Shown: positions 32,995 to 42,282 of the stretch, piece after piece
Position numbering within the stretch: position 1 is the first letter of the stretch
Layout: every line of letters starts with the position of its first letter
Assembly (NCBI GenBank): GCA_964458645.1
Contig: CAYWJU010000012.1
Span: 1 to 56,300, forward strand
Reading direction: 5' to 3'
Origin: DAORHV01 sp964458645
Lineage (GTDB): Bacteria; Patescibacteriota; Gracilibacteria; Peribacterales; Peribacteraceae
Length of the DNA: 56,300 nt
The notes under the pieces: model-generated
Seen by the model: only the letters and a program-made list of their open reading frames with translations
The model's database searches: none
What the model was told of the DNA's origin: nothing
Made by a program: the position numbers and the translations under genes

Positions 32995-35900
32995 ATGCGA
33001 TGGAGATTCGTTCTGCTTCCGGCCATGGTCCTGCTCTGTGTTCCAACGAGCAGTTCTTCGGCTCCGTTGCACCCCATCATGAATGAGCCGGAGGCGTATC
33101 ACGACGTCCGTTTTGGCATAGACGAAGTGAAGTCCAATGTGAACTCCGTGCAATGCGGCGGATGGGACCCCGACTCGAAGGTGAAGATCGAATACGACCC
33201 GGACATCAACCCGCCGTGCAATGTACAAATCAATTGCCAAGGTGGCGTGAACACCTGTAACGGCACCACTGGCTACGCTGACTTAAAACAACCGGACGGC
33301 ACGATCAACTTGTGTATGTCGCTGGCAAGTCCAACGGGAGGTGGAACTGAGTACTTGCTCATGCACGAATTGACGCACGCCAAGCAAATTTGCCCCGAGG
33401 CTCCGGGCGTGCGACCAGCGGGAAGCTGCTGTAACTTCGAAATGGAAGCCTACACGGTGATGTGCCAAGCCATGGAAGACGACGGCATTTTTGCATTGCC
33501 GCAGTTCGTCGCAGCCGGGCTGAACGTGCAAACCTGCGCGCAATTCGGCACCGAATATGTCAGCTGCCCGGGGCAAGGCTGCTTCCCCGGCGTGTCACCG
33601 ACATTGGGCCCGGCGTATCTGGCAGCGGCACTCATTAACCCCACGTCCACGTGTGAAGACCTGAAGAACAATCCGACACCGCGCGTGAAGGCCATTCTTG
33701 ATGACATTAAAGCCATCTCGAACTCCATGACGCACCTGTACGTGCTGAAATGCGAAGATGGCAGCCAAGATTGCATACCGTTGCCGGACACCAGTCCCGA
33801 TCTTCCAGGACGCGACAACATCGAGCCCATCAGCAAAGAAGAGACCGGCATCGGCGTGCGTGGAAGCTATACGTTTCCGGACACGACGCAGGGCTTTACG
33901 TCTGCGTGCAATATTTACGACACAAAATACACCGACGAAGACTTAAAAGACCGCGGCATCGCCTACGGCCTGAAGGACGAGGACGAGGACCGCGACCCGA
34001 ATACCGGTACGCCACTCGATGAGCCGGGCGACGTGGAGGTGAACCAGGAGCGACTCTGCATCCGGTACGGCAATGCAACGCCGCATCAATGCGAAAAACT
34101 CTACAACCGCTTCCGAACACTGTCCGACAATGCACCGCGCCCGGTGATGTCGTGCCACACCAAAGACGTGGACGAAGGTGACGTGGACGGCGACGGCGAT
34201 GATGACGGTGATGATGACATTCACTACGCATTCAACTTCGTGAAGACGTACTGCTTCGACTACAACGACCAGGGTTCCCGCCCTCCGCTGACCCTAGACT
34301 TCCTGAATGTGACGCCGCTCATCGGCATTGAATCCATGGTGCCCACGCAGTGGATGCCACCGGATTTGTCCAAAAAATGCTTCGGGCAGGAGTGCCGAAC
34401 GCCGTTCCTCCCCAGGTTTATCGACGAGTTCCCGGAGAACTGCGATTACAACGACAGCAACGGCCAGATGTACCACAGCCACACGCAGGAAGCGATTCTC
34501 AGTTCGTACTACCGCCACTACTCGGGACCGCTGCTGTACAACTTGGGCGTAAGCATTCGTGAAGTGAAGCACGGCGACACCATCCAAGAGTGGAAAGTGC
34601 GCGGTGAGTGTTACGAGTACTACGATATTGATGCAGGCGGTTCTCCGAACGGCGAAGACTGGAAGCCGTACATCAGCACGTTGTTCGACGAGAAGTGCGA
34701 ATTGATCATTGGCACCAAAGATTGCGGTTCTCCGCCGTGCACCGAAACCGATCCGCATCAGCAGGAACCACTGAAGCCGGAATGGAAAGAGGGTAGTCAC
34801 ATGCCCGACAACTTCAATACGCAGAAGGAGAGCTACATGCCGGAAGTGTCATTGGCTGAACCCGACCGCGGCGGCCGCACCGCGCCGGACGCGTGGGTCT
34901 ACGACGAACGCTCGCCGCTGGCCATGTTGGACAACCGTCGCGTGCAGAGGGTGCAACGCTTCTTCGATGATCCAAGTGACCCAAGCGGCTTCTTGGATAC
35001 CATGCTGGAAAGCAAGGTGCGCGGCGGAAAGACTGTACCGGATAACGTGCGTACCGACGGATTCGACGACACCGCCGAGCGCGATTTCACGAAATGGTGG
35101 GAAAAACAGCAGAAGGCGTTATTGAATCTGATCCGAGACCCCACCGTAAAACTCGTTATGCCCGCGCGCATCCTGACAGGCCTCTCCGAAGATGACCCGC
35201 TCATTAAATTGGCGGCCGGCATCGTGAGCCAGCCGAACGGCACGGTGGCCATGACATTGCGCGCCGGCCCCGAGGAATTGGGTGCGGCGCTGCAATCTTT
35301 CCGACAGCTGTACGTTGCGCCCATCCGCGAGGTGCGCATTCCTATTTTGGTCGTACTGGCATCCAAGGCGGAGCTGCGTACGCGCCGTGCAGAATGGAAA
35401 TTGTGGCAGTTGCGGAACCCGTCCATTGCCGGACAGGCGGACCCGCTGATCGATAAAATCGACGGATATTTGGAGGACTTGGAACGCGTGCGCCTTATGC
35501 GATTGGCACTGGCCGGTCGCTTGCAGAAAATGTACGAGACACAGGAAGAAATCCGCGACTTCTTCGGCGAATGGTATGTGGAGAACAGCCAAATCATCCG
35601 CGATGCAGCCGAAGCCTCGCTCGAGCGCCAGAAGCTGAAGACCATTTGGCGAAAAACACAGAAGGCCTACCTACAGGCCGATGCCTGCCAGATCACCTGG
35701 TGCAGCAACCAGCGCTACTCGGCACCGGTCTATACATTGCTCGATAACTGGTGGCGCCAGAAGACCGCCCCCGGCGAACCGCCGATCTCGACGCGAGATC
35801 GCGATTCGTTGCCAGAACCGCCCGACCTGACGCCGCTCATTTCCAATGCCGAGGACAAGAGTTATGACTTCTCGTTCATGGGGCTCTCTCAGGATGAATG

Positions 35901-36735
35901 GCGTGTGCCGGTACTGTGGCCGGTGAGCGTTCGCATTAAAATCCCGCTGCCACCCACCTACAAAGGCAGCGCCCCGCTGGGCGCCGACCAATACGCCGAT
36001 CTGCCGGATTACCCGGATATTTCGGCCTTCGATAGTCTGCCGGATCCGAACGTTACCCTTCCTCCGCAGACGTTTATCGACCCCATTCCGCTACCGAACC
36101 TGGGTGACGCCAAGCAAAAAATGATGCTCATTCGCGAGATGATCGAAGGCATTACGGTGGACGCACAGCAGCAAGAAGAACAAAACGAGGCATCTGGAAA
36201 CTCCTCGGCGGAGAGCACGACGGACAACTTCCCGAAAATGCGTGACAGCATGCGTGGCGCACTGTGCCGAATGCCGCCAAGCGTCCTTACGCCGCCTTCC
36301 AAGGAAGAGGATATCGCCATCGACGAAGACTATGGCAATGGCATTAAAATCATTCACACCGAGACCGATCTTCTCGAGCGTACTGGACGCTTGTGGTCTC
36401 GTTGGATGCCTGAACGAAAAGAAGACTATGCCGGTCGCATCATTCGGGTTGGAGAAGAGTATCCTGATCCCGATGATCCGCCCCCCTGCAAAGAGGACGT
36501 CGTCTGCATCCATTTGCCCACGGAAATCTTCCGGTCCTTCAAGTGGCAATGGTTCATACCGAAGCTGGACAGTGAGTTCACGGATATCGCGCACACCATG
36601 CGAGACCTCACGCTGCCGGAAAACGACAGTCCGGATGAAAACCCGTTCCTCGATGCCAAGGCCGAATTACTGAAACGATTGTTCCCCAACATGTCGAAGC
36701 CTACCGATATCCGCCTGGAACCCCCGCAATCCTAA
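32995..36735 (+). CDS. Large exported protein with HELTH zincin motif
   Basis: The protein has 1246 aa and is not placed in a named family. Its signal peptide is MRWRFVLLPAMVLLCVPTSS. Residues about 118-135 (EYLLMHELTHAKQICPEAP) carry the zinc-protease motif HExxH (H124, E125, H128). EMEAY about 20 residues later offers the third ligand, as in gluzincins. An Asp-rich stretch at about 390-408 may bind calcium. At least 20 Cys lie in the first 650 residues, so disulfides are likely. A long helical region (about 650-900) and a Pro-rich region follow. First gene of a five-gene operon; the next start directly follows its stop. A GATATC or TACGAT -10 box lies 8-11 nt upstream. Confidence 0.7.
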   Translation: MRWRFVLLPAMVLLCVPTSSSSAPLHPIMNEPEAYHDVRFGIDEVKSNVNSVQCGGWDPDSKVKIEYDPDINPPCNVQINCQGGVNTCNGTTGYADLKQPDGTINLCMSLASPTGGGTEYLLMHELTHAKQICPEAPGVRPAGSCCNFEMEAYTVMCQAMEDDGIFALPQFVAAGLNVQTCAQFGTEYVSCPGQGCFPGVSPTLGPAYLAAALINPTSTCEDLKNNPTPRVKAILDDIKAISNSMTHLYVLKCEDGSQDCIPLPDTSPDLPGRDNIEPISKEETGIGVRGSYTFPDTTQGFTSACNIYDTKYTDEDLKDRGIAYGLKDEDEDRDPNTGTPLDEPGDVEVNQERLCIRYGNATPHQCEKLYNRFRTLSDNAPRPVMSCHTKDVDEGDVDGDGDDDGDDDIHYAFNFVKTYCFDYNDQGSRPPLTLDFLNVTPLIGIESMVPTQWMPPDLSKKCFGQECRTPFLPRFIDEFPENCDYNDSNGQMYHSHTQEAILSSYYRHYSGPLLYNLGVSIREVKHGDTIQEWKVRGECYEYYDIDAGGSPNGEDWKPYISTLFDEKCELIIGTKDCGSPPCTETDPHQQEPLKPEWKEGSHMPDNFNTQKESYMPEVSLAEPDRGGRTAPDAWVYDERSPLAMLDNRRVQRVQRFFDDPSDPSGFLDTMLESKVRGGKTVPDNVRTDGFDDTAERDFTKWWEKQQKALLNLIRDPTVKLVMPARILTGLSEDDPLIKLAAGIVSQPNGTVAMTLRAGPEELGAALQSFRQLYVAPIREVRIPILVVLASKAELRTRRAEWKLWQLRNPSIAGQADPLIDKIDGYLEDLERVRLMRLALAGRLQKMYETQEEIRDFFGEWYVENSQIIRDAAEASLERQKLKTIWRKTQKAYLQADACQITWCSNQRYSAPVYTLLDNWWRQKTAPGEPPISTRDRDSLPEPPDLTPLISNAEDKSYDFSFMGLSQDEWRVPVLWPVSVRIKIPLPPTYKGSAPLGADQYADLPDYPDISAFDSLPDPNVTLPPQTFIDPIPLPNLGDAKQKMMLIREMIEGITVDAQQQEEQNEASGNSSAESTTDNFPKMRDSMRGALCRMPPSVLTPPSKEEDIAIDEDYGNGIKIIHTETDLLERTGRLWSRWMPERKEDYAGRIIRVGEEYPDPDDPPPCKEDVVCIHLPTEIFRSFKWQWFIPKLDSEFTDIAHTMRDLTLPENDSPDENPFLDAKAELLKRLFPNMSKPTDIRLEPPQS

Positions 36736-37512
36736 ATGTCTGCACAACGCTTCTCCGTCGGCCTGCTTCTCTGCCTGCTTAGCAGCATGGCTGCAGCACC
36801 AGCTCTTGCTCAGGATTCAAAGCCCTTGGAGCTATGCCGAGACCGCGTGATTGACGAATTGTCGACGGTGCACGATGAATACCGCAGCGTGTTGTTTGGC
36901 AGCCGCGAGGATGAAGACGGTAATTTCATCGCCAATACGGGCGGCAAAGTCGACGAGGAACGGACCGGCATTTTCGAGACCCGCTACCGCGAGACGCCCG
37001 ATTTGGTATGGCCGTTGGTGGAATCGTATCGGGTCCTGCGCTGCAGGAGCGTCGGCATCTGCCAGGCAATGCAGCAATCGTTCACTGCAGAGGATGATGA
37101 TGCGTTGAATGTGGCTTTACTCGGTTGTCGCGAGCAAAGCTTCACGCCCTACGACGAATGTAAATTCGTTCAGAAAAATTCCGTTGCGGATCCTGCAACG
37201 CTCACCACCGACTGTACGCAATTGGTAAACGATTCTCTGGCAATGGAGCAAGGAGTACTGCGCATCGCTGTCGCCTACGACTCAGGCTACCGCGGAGCAC
37301 TGCAATTCGTCGGCATGACCGATTGGATGATGAAGGATTTCCCCAAGCGCGCATTCATTCCGTTGCGCGGGATGGTGAACATGCTCGGCAAGCTGTATCA
37401 AATTCCGTGCTTCATGGGCCAGTGCGACATGCCGGATAACTCGGACATCCAGTTGCCCGAAGGAAACTCCCCCTTGAACGACCCGCCCAATCCCGACGCC
37501 TTCATCGATTAA
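36736..37512 (+). CDS. Exported Cys-rich protein, operon gene 2
   Basis: The protein has 258 aa with a clear signal peptide (LLLCLLSSMAAAPALA, cut before QDS). The mature part has about nine Cys (LELCRDR, LRCRSVGICQAM, LGCREQ, DECKF, TDCTQL, IPCFMGQCDM) and ends in an Asn/Pro/Asp-rich tail. No known domain is seen. It starts on the base after the stop of the zincin gene (TAA-ATG), so the two must be translated from one message. Confidence 0.65.
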   Translation: MSAQRFSVGLLLCLLSSMAAAPALAQDSKPLELCRDRVIDELSTVHDEYRSVLFGSREDEDGNFIANTGGKVDEERTGIFETRYRETPDLVWPLVESYRVLRCRSVGICQAMQQSFTAEDDDALNVALLGCREQSFTPYDECKFVQKNSVADPATLTTDCTQLVNDSLAMEQGVLRIAVAYDSGYRGALQFVGMTDWMMKDFPKRAFIPLRGMVNMLGKLYQIPCFMGQCDMPDNSDIQLPEGNSPLNDPPNPDAFID

Positions 37513-37515
37513 TCC

Positions 37516-38556
37516 ATGCCTGCCTCCAACCGCACAACATCGGCACGCAAAGGGCAGTCTGTCACTGCGGATTTGCAGCGCTTGTACACCGGCGTGTTGG
37601 CGCTGATTGTCGGCATAAGCATCCCGATCATCGGCATGCAGTTGGTTCGTGCGCAAATTACCAACGGCGCAAGCTCGTCATCATCTTCGTTGTCGAGCAG
37701 CGACGATCCGCGAAGCTGCACATCCGTCGGGACAATGTTTCAGGGTATTACACGGCCGGTCGTCGCCATTAATCTCTTCCGCCAACACATGTCTGCGGTC
37801 GTTGCGGAGCGTGAGGCCATTCTAAAAAACACGCTTGCCTGGGGCTGCTTCGGCGGACCAAACGGCATCCAGCCGCCGCCTTCACCGGTGCTGACCGCAT
37901 TGGCTAATTCGCTCCCGGGCTGGCATTACAAGTACACCACGCAAGTGGGTGGACTCGGCACGCAAACGATCATGGTACCAAAGCCCGTGAACTTCGAATC
38001 ATTCGCTTCGGTCATTATGGAATTCGAGCGTGAGTACGAATGTAAGCTGGCTGAATTTCAGCCCGAAAGTCCTCTTATGGTCCGTACGGATCAGGATTTG
38101 GACGGCCCGGAAGGAATGGCCAATGCCGGCGGCGGCACGAATTTCTGCTGCACGGAAATCACGAATTTCTGCGTGGATCCGAATGTGCCGGATTCCAATG
38201 GCGATCTGCCGACGTGCAATTCCTCTCGTTACCAAGGACCGGATCCCACGTGTAATCAGGAATGCGTGATCAGCGATTTTTACGGCAATTTCGGCATGCG
38301 CATCCAGAATAATTTCGAGCGCATGAACAACGAGCGCATCCGCGCGCGCATTGCCGTGGAACGCACGATCAATACGTTGCGCTCTTTTGAGCAAGCCGTG
38401 GTCTTTACCGTGCAAATGTCATGCTTCCAGCGTGCGGGCTTGGACATTAAGAACGAATTGGCATTGATGGCCGACGGCACCAGCTGCATGCCGAAAATCT
38501 GGGACTCGCTGAACTCACTCCATGACAAGCTCGAACAAGTCGTACCCGAACTATGA
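37516..38556 (+). CDS. Membrane-anchored exported protein, operon gene 3
   Basis: The protein has 346 aa. A cytoplasmic N-terminus of about 23 residues precedes one helix (LYTGVLALIVGISIPIIGMQ), then a Ser-rich linker (about 50-64) and an outside domain. The domain has about 12 Cys, including adjacent FCC, and a long helix NNERIRARIAVERTINTLRS. FEREYECKL recalls YEREYCSI in gene 4. The signal helix lacks a clear cleavage site, so it may stay anchored. The start is 3 nt after the previous stop, and the last four bases overlap gene 4 (ATGA). Confidence 0.65.
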   Translation: MPASNRTTSARKGQSVTADLQRLYTGVLALIVGISIPIIGMQLVRAQITNGASSSSSSLSSSDDPRSCTSVGTMFQGITRPVVAINLFRQHMSAVVAEREAILKNTLAWGCFGGPNGIQPPPSPVLTALANSLPGWHYKYTTQVGGLGTQTIMVPKPVNFESFASVIMEFEREYECKLAEFQPESPLMVRTDQDLDGPEGMANAGGGTNFCCTEITNFCVDPNVPDSNGDLPTCNSSRYQGPDPTCNQECVISDFYGNFGMRIQNNFERMNNERIRARIAVERTINTLRSFEQAVVFTVQMSCFQRAGLDIKNELALMADGTSCMPKIWDSLNSLHDKLEQVVPEL

Positions 38557-40421
38557 AGCTGCGCGCATTGCTCATCGGCCTGCTCCTAGCGCTGCCGCTC
38601 CCTGCATCGGCGATCACTACGTCTATCTTTGATCAATTCTTCGACAACGCATTCGAGTTGACGCGTAATCCGCAAATGCCGAGTGAGAAGATCGTCGATT
38701 TCGTCATACGGGAAATGGAGGACTGGCAGGGTGACGGAATCGAATTGTTCCCAAGCGACGTGCAAGCCGCGCTGCTGAACGATATTGGCGTGCTGTGCCT
38801 GAATAAAAACACCTTCCACAACAGAGCGCCGATCACCTTCAGTATCGGTGGCATTAACGACGGCGCCGGCTGCGATTCGTTGCGTGATTCGATCCTCTCG
38901 CTGGTGAAAACAGAGATGGATTTCGACAACCTTGGCGACGTATTGACCGTGGTGGCCAATGGCGGATCGCTGGCGCTGTCGGACCAACCCAACCGCCCGG
39001 CCAACGTGGGCTTTTCCACGCTGCTCACCACACGCATTTGGACTGCGACCGGCACGACAATCCTGGCATGGCCCGATGGGGCAAACGACATTTTGGAGAA
39101 CAAGCTGAATCCCGAAATACAGCAGGACGGCATCTCTGATGAGTTACTGTGGACGTACCAACACGGCTACTTCCGCAACGAGCGCGAGGCGGATCCGGAA
39201 ATCGCATCGTGGACGCCGTTTCTCGACGGCGACAACGACGGCTATACCATCGGCATGGCATTGCGGGAATTGGCTGATGCCTTGAACATCAAGGCCACGG
39301 ATTACGCGAAAAAAGGCGAGTACGTTGTGCCGAAATTAAACGGCAAAAATCTTGGGTTATGGGCGCGTGCAGATGACCTGGGCCTCATGTGGATCTACCC
39401 CGATCACTTCACCCGCATGCGGGAAATCAAGAAAGCCGGCGATTACCCGGAATATCATGATGGCGGTGATCAACTGGCATACCCCTTCACCTATGAAGGC
39501 ACTGTGGACCTCAGCTCGAAACCGGAAATCCAGAGTCCGTTGTGCAGTCGTAGTGCGGGGCGACTGGGATATTTGTGCCGCAAGGTGCCTGCTCCGGTGG
39601 AGAATTGCGCATCACCGGAGAATGAAGACGATATTAACCTTATTCGTTGCGACGAACAGGAGCGCACGACCATTGACGGTCCGGAGTTGTGCCCGGAAAT
39701 CACCGCACTATTTCAAGACGACGGAACGCCGTTGTGGGATCCAAACGACGAGCGATTCTTGAATCCCGCATTGAAGGCGGCGGATGTGAATCATATCTGC
39801 GACCCGGAAAACCGCGTGATGTACAAAGACGAAATCATGGCCCACGCCTGTTACATTGCATTCTGCGTGGCACAGTCGCATAGCGGCCACACATTGGTGA
39901 GCAATCGCAGTCCGAACGTGGTCGGCGAGGCGACCTCTCCTTACCTGGCATGCATGCGCCAAGACCCACATCTGGGCCTGTATTCCGAGCTGGCGCAAAT
40001 GACTCCATTCGCGCTGCCGAACTACCTTGGCCATGAATTAGCACAAGAATACGAACGTGAGTACTGCTCCATTACGGGCTTGCCACCGCACCCGCTTGCC
40101 GGCTTCTGTGCATACCGTGAAAATCGCCGCGCAAACTCGCCGTTGTATACCATCGGCGCAACGACGGGCAACGCACAAGATGAACTTGCTGGCGTGCGGG
40201 AAGACCAGGGAATCTACACCGGAGATGCGGTTGCCATCGGCCAACGCATAGCGCTGGACCAGTGGTTACCCGTGCAGCGAAAAATGGTGGGTACCATCGC
40301 GCAGGCTATCGACGAAACCGCAACGTTGCTGCGTGAATTGGCCAGGGCACCGCTGACAAAAACCCCATGCCCATGGACCGGTCAATTCCCCCGTAAGGCC
40401 GACGACGGCACCTCTCCGTAA
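38553..40421 (+). CDS. Large exported protein, operon gene 4
   Basis: The protein has 622 aa with a textbook signal peptide (MKLRALLIGLLLALPLPASA, cut before ITT). No known domain is seen. The mature protein has about 17 Cys spread over the chain and an acidic loop DGDNDGYTIG (about 227-236) that resembles a calcium-binding loop. DHFTRMREIKKAGDYPEYHDGGD and LGHELAQEYEREYCS are notable. HELAQ is close to but not HExxH. It overlaps gene 3 by 4 nt and is followed 2 nt later by gene 5. Confidence 0.65.
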   Translation: MKLRALLIGLLLALPLPASAITTSIFDQFFDNAFELTRNPQMPSEKIVDFVIREMEDWQGDGIELFPSDVQAALLNDIGVLCLNKNTFHNRAPITFSIGGINDGAGCDSLRDSILSLVKTEMDFDNLGDVLTVVANGGSLALSDQPNRPANVGFSTLLTTRIWTATGTTILAWPDGANDILENKLNPEIQQDGISDELLWTYQHGYFRNEREADPEIASWTPFLDGDNDGYTIGMALRELADALNIKATDYAKKGEYVVPKLNGKNLGLWARADDLGLMWIYPDHFTRMREIKKAGDYPEYHDGGDQLAYPFTYEGTVDLSSKPEIQSPLCSRSAGRLGYLCRKVPAPVENCASPENEDDINLIRCDEQERTTIDGPELCPEITALFQDDGTPLWDPNDERFLNPALKAADVNHICDPENRVMYKDEIMAHACYIAFCVAQSHSGHTLVSNRSPNVVGEATSPYLACMRQDPHLGLYSELAQMTPFALPNYLGHELAQEYEREYCSITGLPPHPLAGFCAYRENRRANSPLYTIGATTGNAQDELAGVREDQGIYTGDAVAIGQRIALDQWLPVQRKMVGTIAQAIDETATLLRELARAPLTKTPCPWTGQFPRKADDGTSP

Positions 40422-40423
40422 TC

Positions 40424-42196
40424 ATGCGACGCCTTTCTCTCACCGTCGGCTTGATTACCCTCCTGCTACCCGTTGCGGTGCATGCCGAAGCGCTGTCTCC
40501 GTGGCTCCAGGAAGTGCTCGACCGCATCGATGCCGGCATGTCGACGGCGGACGCTCGTCCAGCTGGCACGTGCAATCCGGACAAAGACAACGGCTACTTG
40601 GCCGAGGCCGAGGCCAGCATTCGTGAATTTATTGATGTACGGCGGCAAATCTCGCGTTACCAGGCATACACCAAAGAAAATACGATCTGTTTTCAGAGCG
40701 ACGTGGATTTATTGGAAGATAAAATCAACGAGCTGCGAACGACAATCGTGGATGACGCGGAGGCCTGCAAGTTGGAGTCGATGCGCATATTGATTGAAGT
40801 GCTGAACTTCGCTGTGAAAGCCTACGATCTCTTGATGCTCGGCGGCAATGATCCTTCGATCCAGAGCGATATTCTGCAATACGAATATTTCTGGGAAAGT
40901 GAAGCGCTGCTGGAAAGCGGAAGTGGGAGCGGTATTACGGATACGCACTCAGATGCCGCACAGTGCCCTTACACCACGGACTATTCGCCCCATGCCGTCG
41001 GCTACGTTATCGCCGACGGCGGCTCGATTGTCGTGGATAGCTCGGATATCAAGAGTTACGGCTGCGACGCATCTGTGCTGGAAAACATGCCAGACCAAAC
41101 GCAGGAAATGATCGATATGTTGCGATTTTTGAACGGTGACGGCGGCGACAACGAAGGCACGATTGAATTTGCAAAAAACATGACCACATCTCTTGAGCAA
41201 TTTCTTACGAATCTCGACACGATCATCGCTGATTTGCGGGGCACAACGCCGACGAGCTCTTTCCCTGCCGTCATGGATCCTCCGCCAGATCACGAGGAGC
41301 GGACCGGCTGCTTGCGGCCACAAGTGCCTTTGGTGGCATTGAATCCGGGGGATAACGCCCCTGACTCCATGCTGGACGACTATCCGGACTACTACAGCGA
41401 AGACAACATGCGCGAAGTGGAGATCGCACCCGGCGTATTCTTCCAAACGTTCAATCCTGCCCCCGAAGAAGCGCTTCCGGTGGGCGCCCACCTGCGCCCG
41501 GCCTACGATTATTTCTCGATCTTCAGCAATCCTATTTTGATGCATCGGCGCTTCACGGCAAAAAAGAACAGCCTTGGAAACAATCGTCCGCTCCCCGTAC
41601 GCGCGCAAGGCGGAGAGGGTATCGAACGATCGATGTTCTTGCTGATCTACGGCGCGGACGCCCCGGCGCAATACCGTTCCATTTCGGCCAGCGTCGACCG
41701 TCAGACCGGCTTTCTGGAGGCGGCCAGCCGCGACGCCATTGAACGCACGATGCAAGCCTACGCTCCGCTCCAGACCGCCATTACAACACTCAGCGAAGTA
41801 ACGGAGAAGGAGTTGCCGGAGTATATCCAAGACTTCGGCTATTTCATGTTACGACAATGCGTCAACGGCCACTGCAGCGAGGTCGACGGCACACTGGACA
41901 ACATGCAAAAACGTATTTTTAACCCAGCCTGTCATCCGTATGTATCCGGGGACTACACCGATACTCGCACGCACATCAAATGCCTGTGCATCCCCAAGAG
42001 CGCCGAAGAGCCGGACGGCCTGGATGTGGACGCCTGCGATTGCGGTGGCACGCCACAGGACGGTGACTGCAAACCGTGGTGCGCCTACTGCCAGCAAGAT
42101 CCGTCGCAAGAAGAACGCGATAAATGGGCCGACATGGAGCCCGAGTTGTACCCCGGTTGTCGTGTTGAACAAGGCGACCCGGAAAGCGGGTACTAA
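40424..42196 (+). CDS. Large exported protein, operon gene 5
   Basis: The protein has 590 aa. The signal peptide is MRRLSLTVGLITLLLPVAVHA, cut before EALS. The N-terminal third is helical (ISRYQAYTKENTICFQSDVDLLEDKINELRT, read in parts). The C-terminal 110 residues are Cys-dense (RQCVNGHCSEVDG, CLCIPK, DACDCGG, CKPWCAYCQQ), about 14 Cys in all, which looks like a compact disulfide knot. No named domain is recognised. It is the last gene of the operon; no clear terminator is visible before dnaE. Confidence 0.65.
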   Translation: MRRLSLTVGLITLLLPVAVHAEALSPWLQEVLDRIDAGMSTADARPAGTCNPDKDNGYLAEAEASIREFIDVRRQISRYQAYTKENTICFQSDVDLLEDKINELRTTIVDDAEACKLESMRILIEVLNFAVKAYDLLMLGGNDPSIQSDILQYEYFWESEALLESGSGSGITDTHSDAAQCPYTTDYSPHAVGYVIADGGSIVVDSSDIKSYGCDASVLENMPDQTQEMIDMLRFLNGDGGDNEGTIEFAKNMTTSLEQFLTNLDTIIADLRGTTPTSSFPAVMDPPPDHEERTGCLRPQVPLVALNPGDNAPDSMLDDYPDYYSEDNMREVEIAPGVFFQTFNPAPEEALPVGAHLRPAYDYFSIFSNPILMHRRFTAKKNSLGNNRPLPVRAQGGEGIERSMFLLIYGADAPAQYRSISASVDRQTGFLEAASRDAIERTMQAYAPLQTAITTLSEVTEKELPEYIQDFGYFMLRQCVNGHCSEVDGTLDNMQKRIFNPACHPYVSGDYTDTRTHIKCLCIPKSAEEPDGLDVDACDCGGTPQDGDCKPWCAYCQQDPSQEERDKWADMEPELYPGCRVEQGDPESGY

Positions 42197-42282
42197 AAGA
42201 GTGGAGAAAGGCATGTAGTCACGAGGAAAAGCCTTCTGAATCTTTTTGTCCTGCTGGTCCTTTTTCTTGGTACACTCACGAC

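Noticed and set aside
39985..40065. HELAQ in exported operon gene 4 as a second zinc-protease motif
   Set aside because: The second His of HExxH is Gln here (H-E-L-A-Q), and no other ligand pattern is visible.
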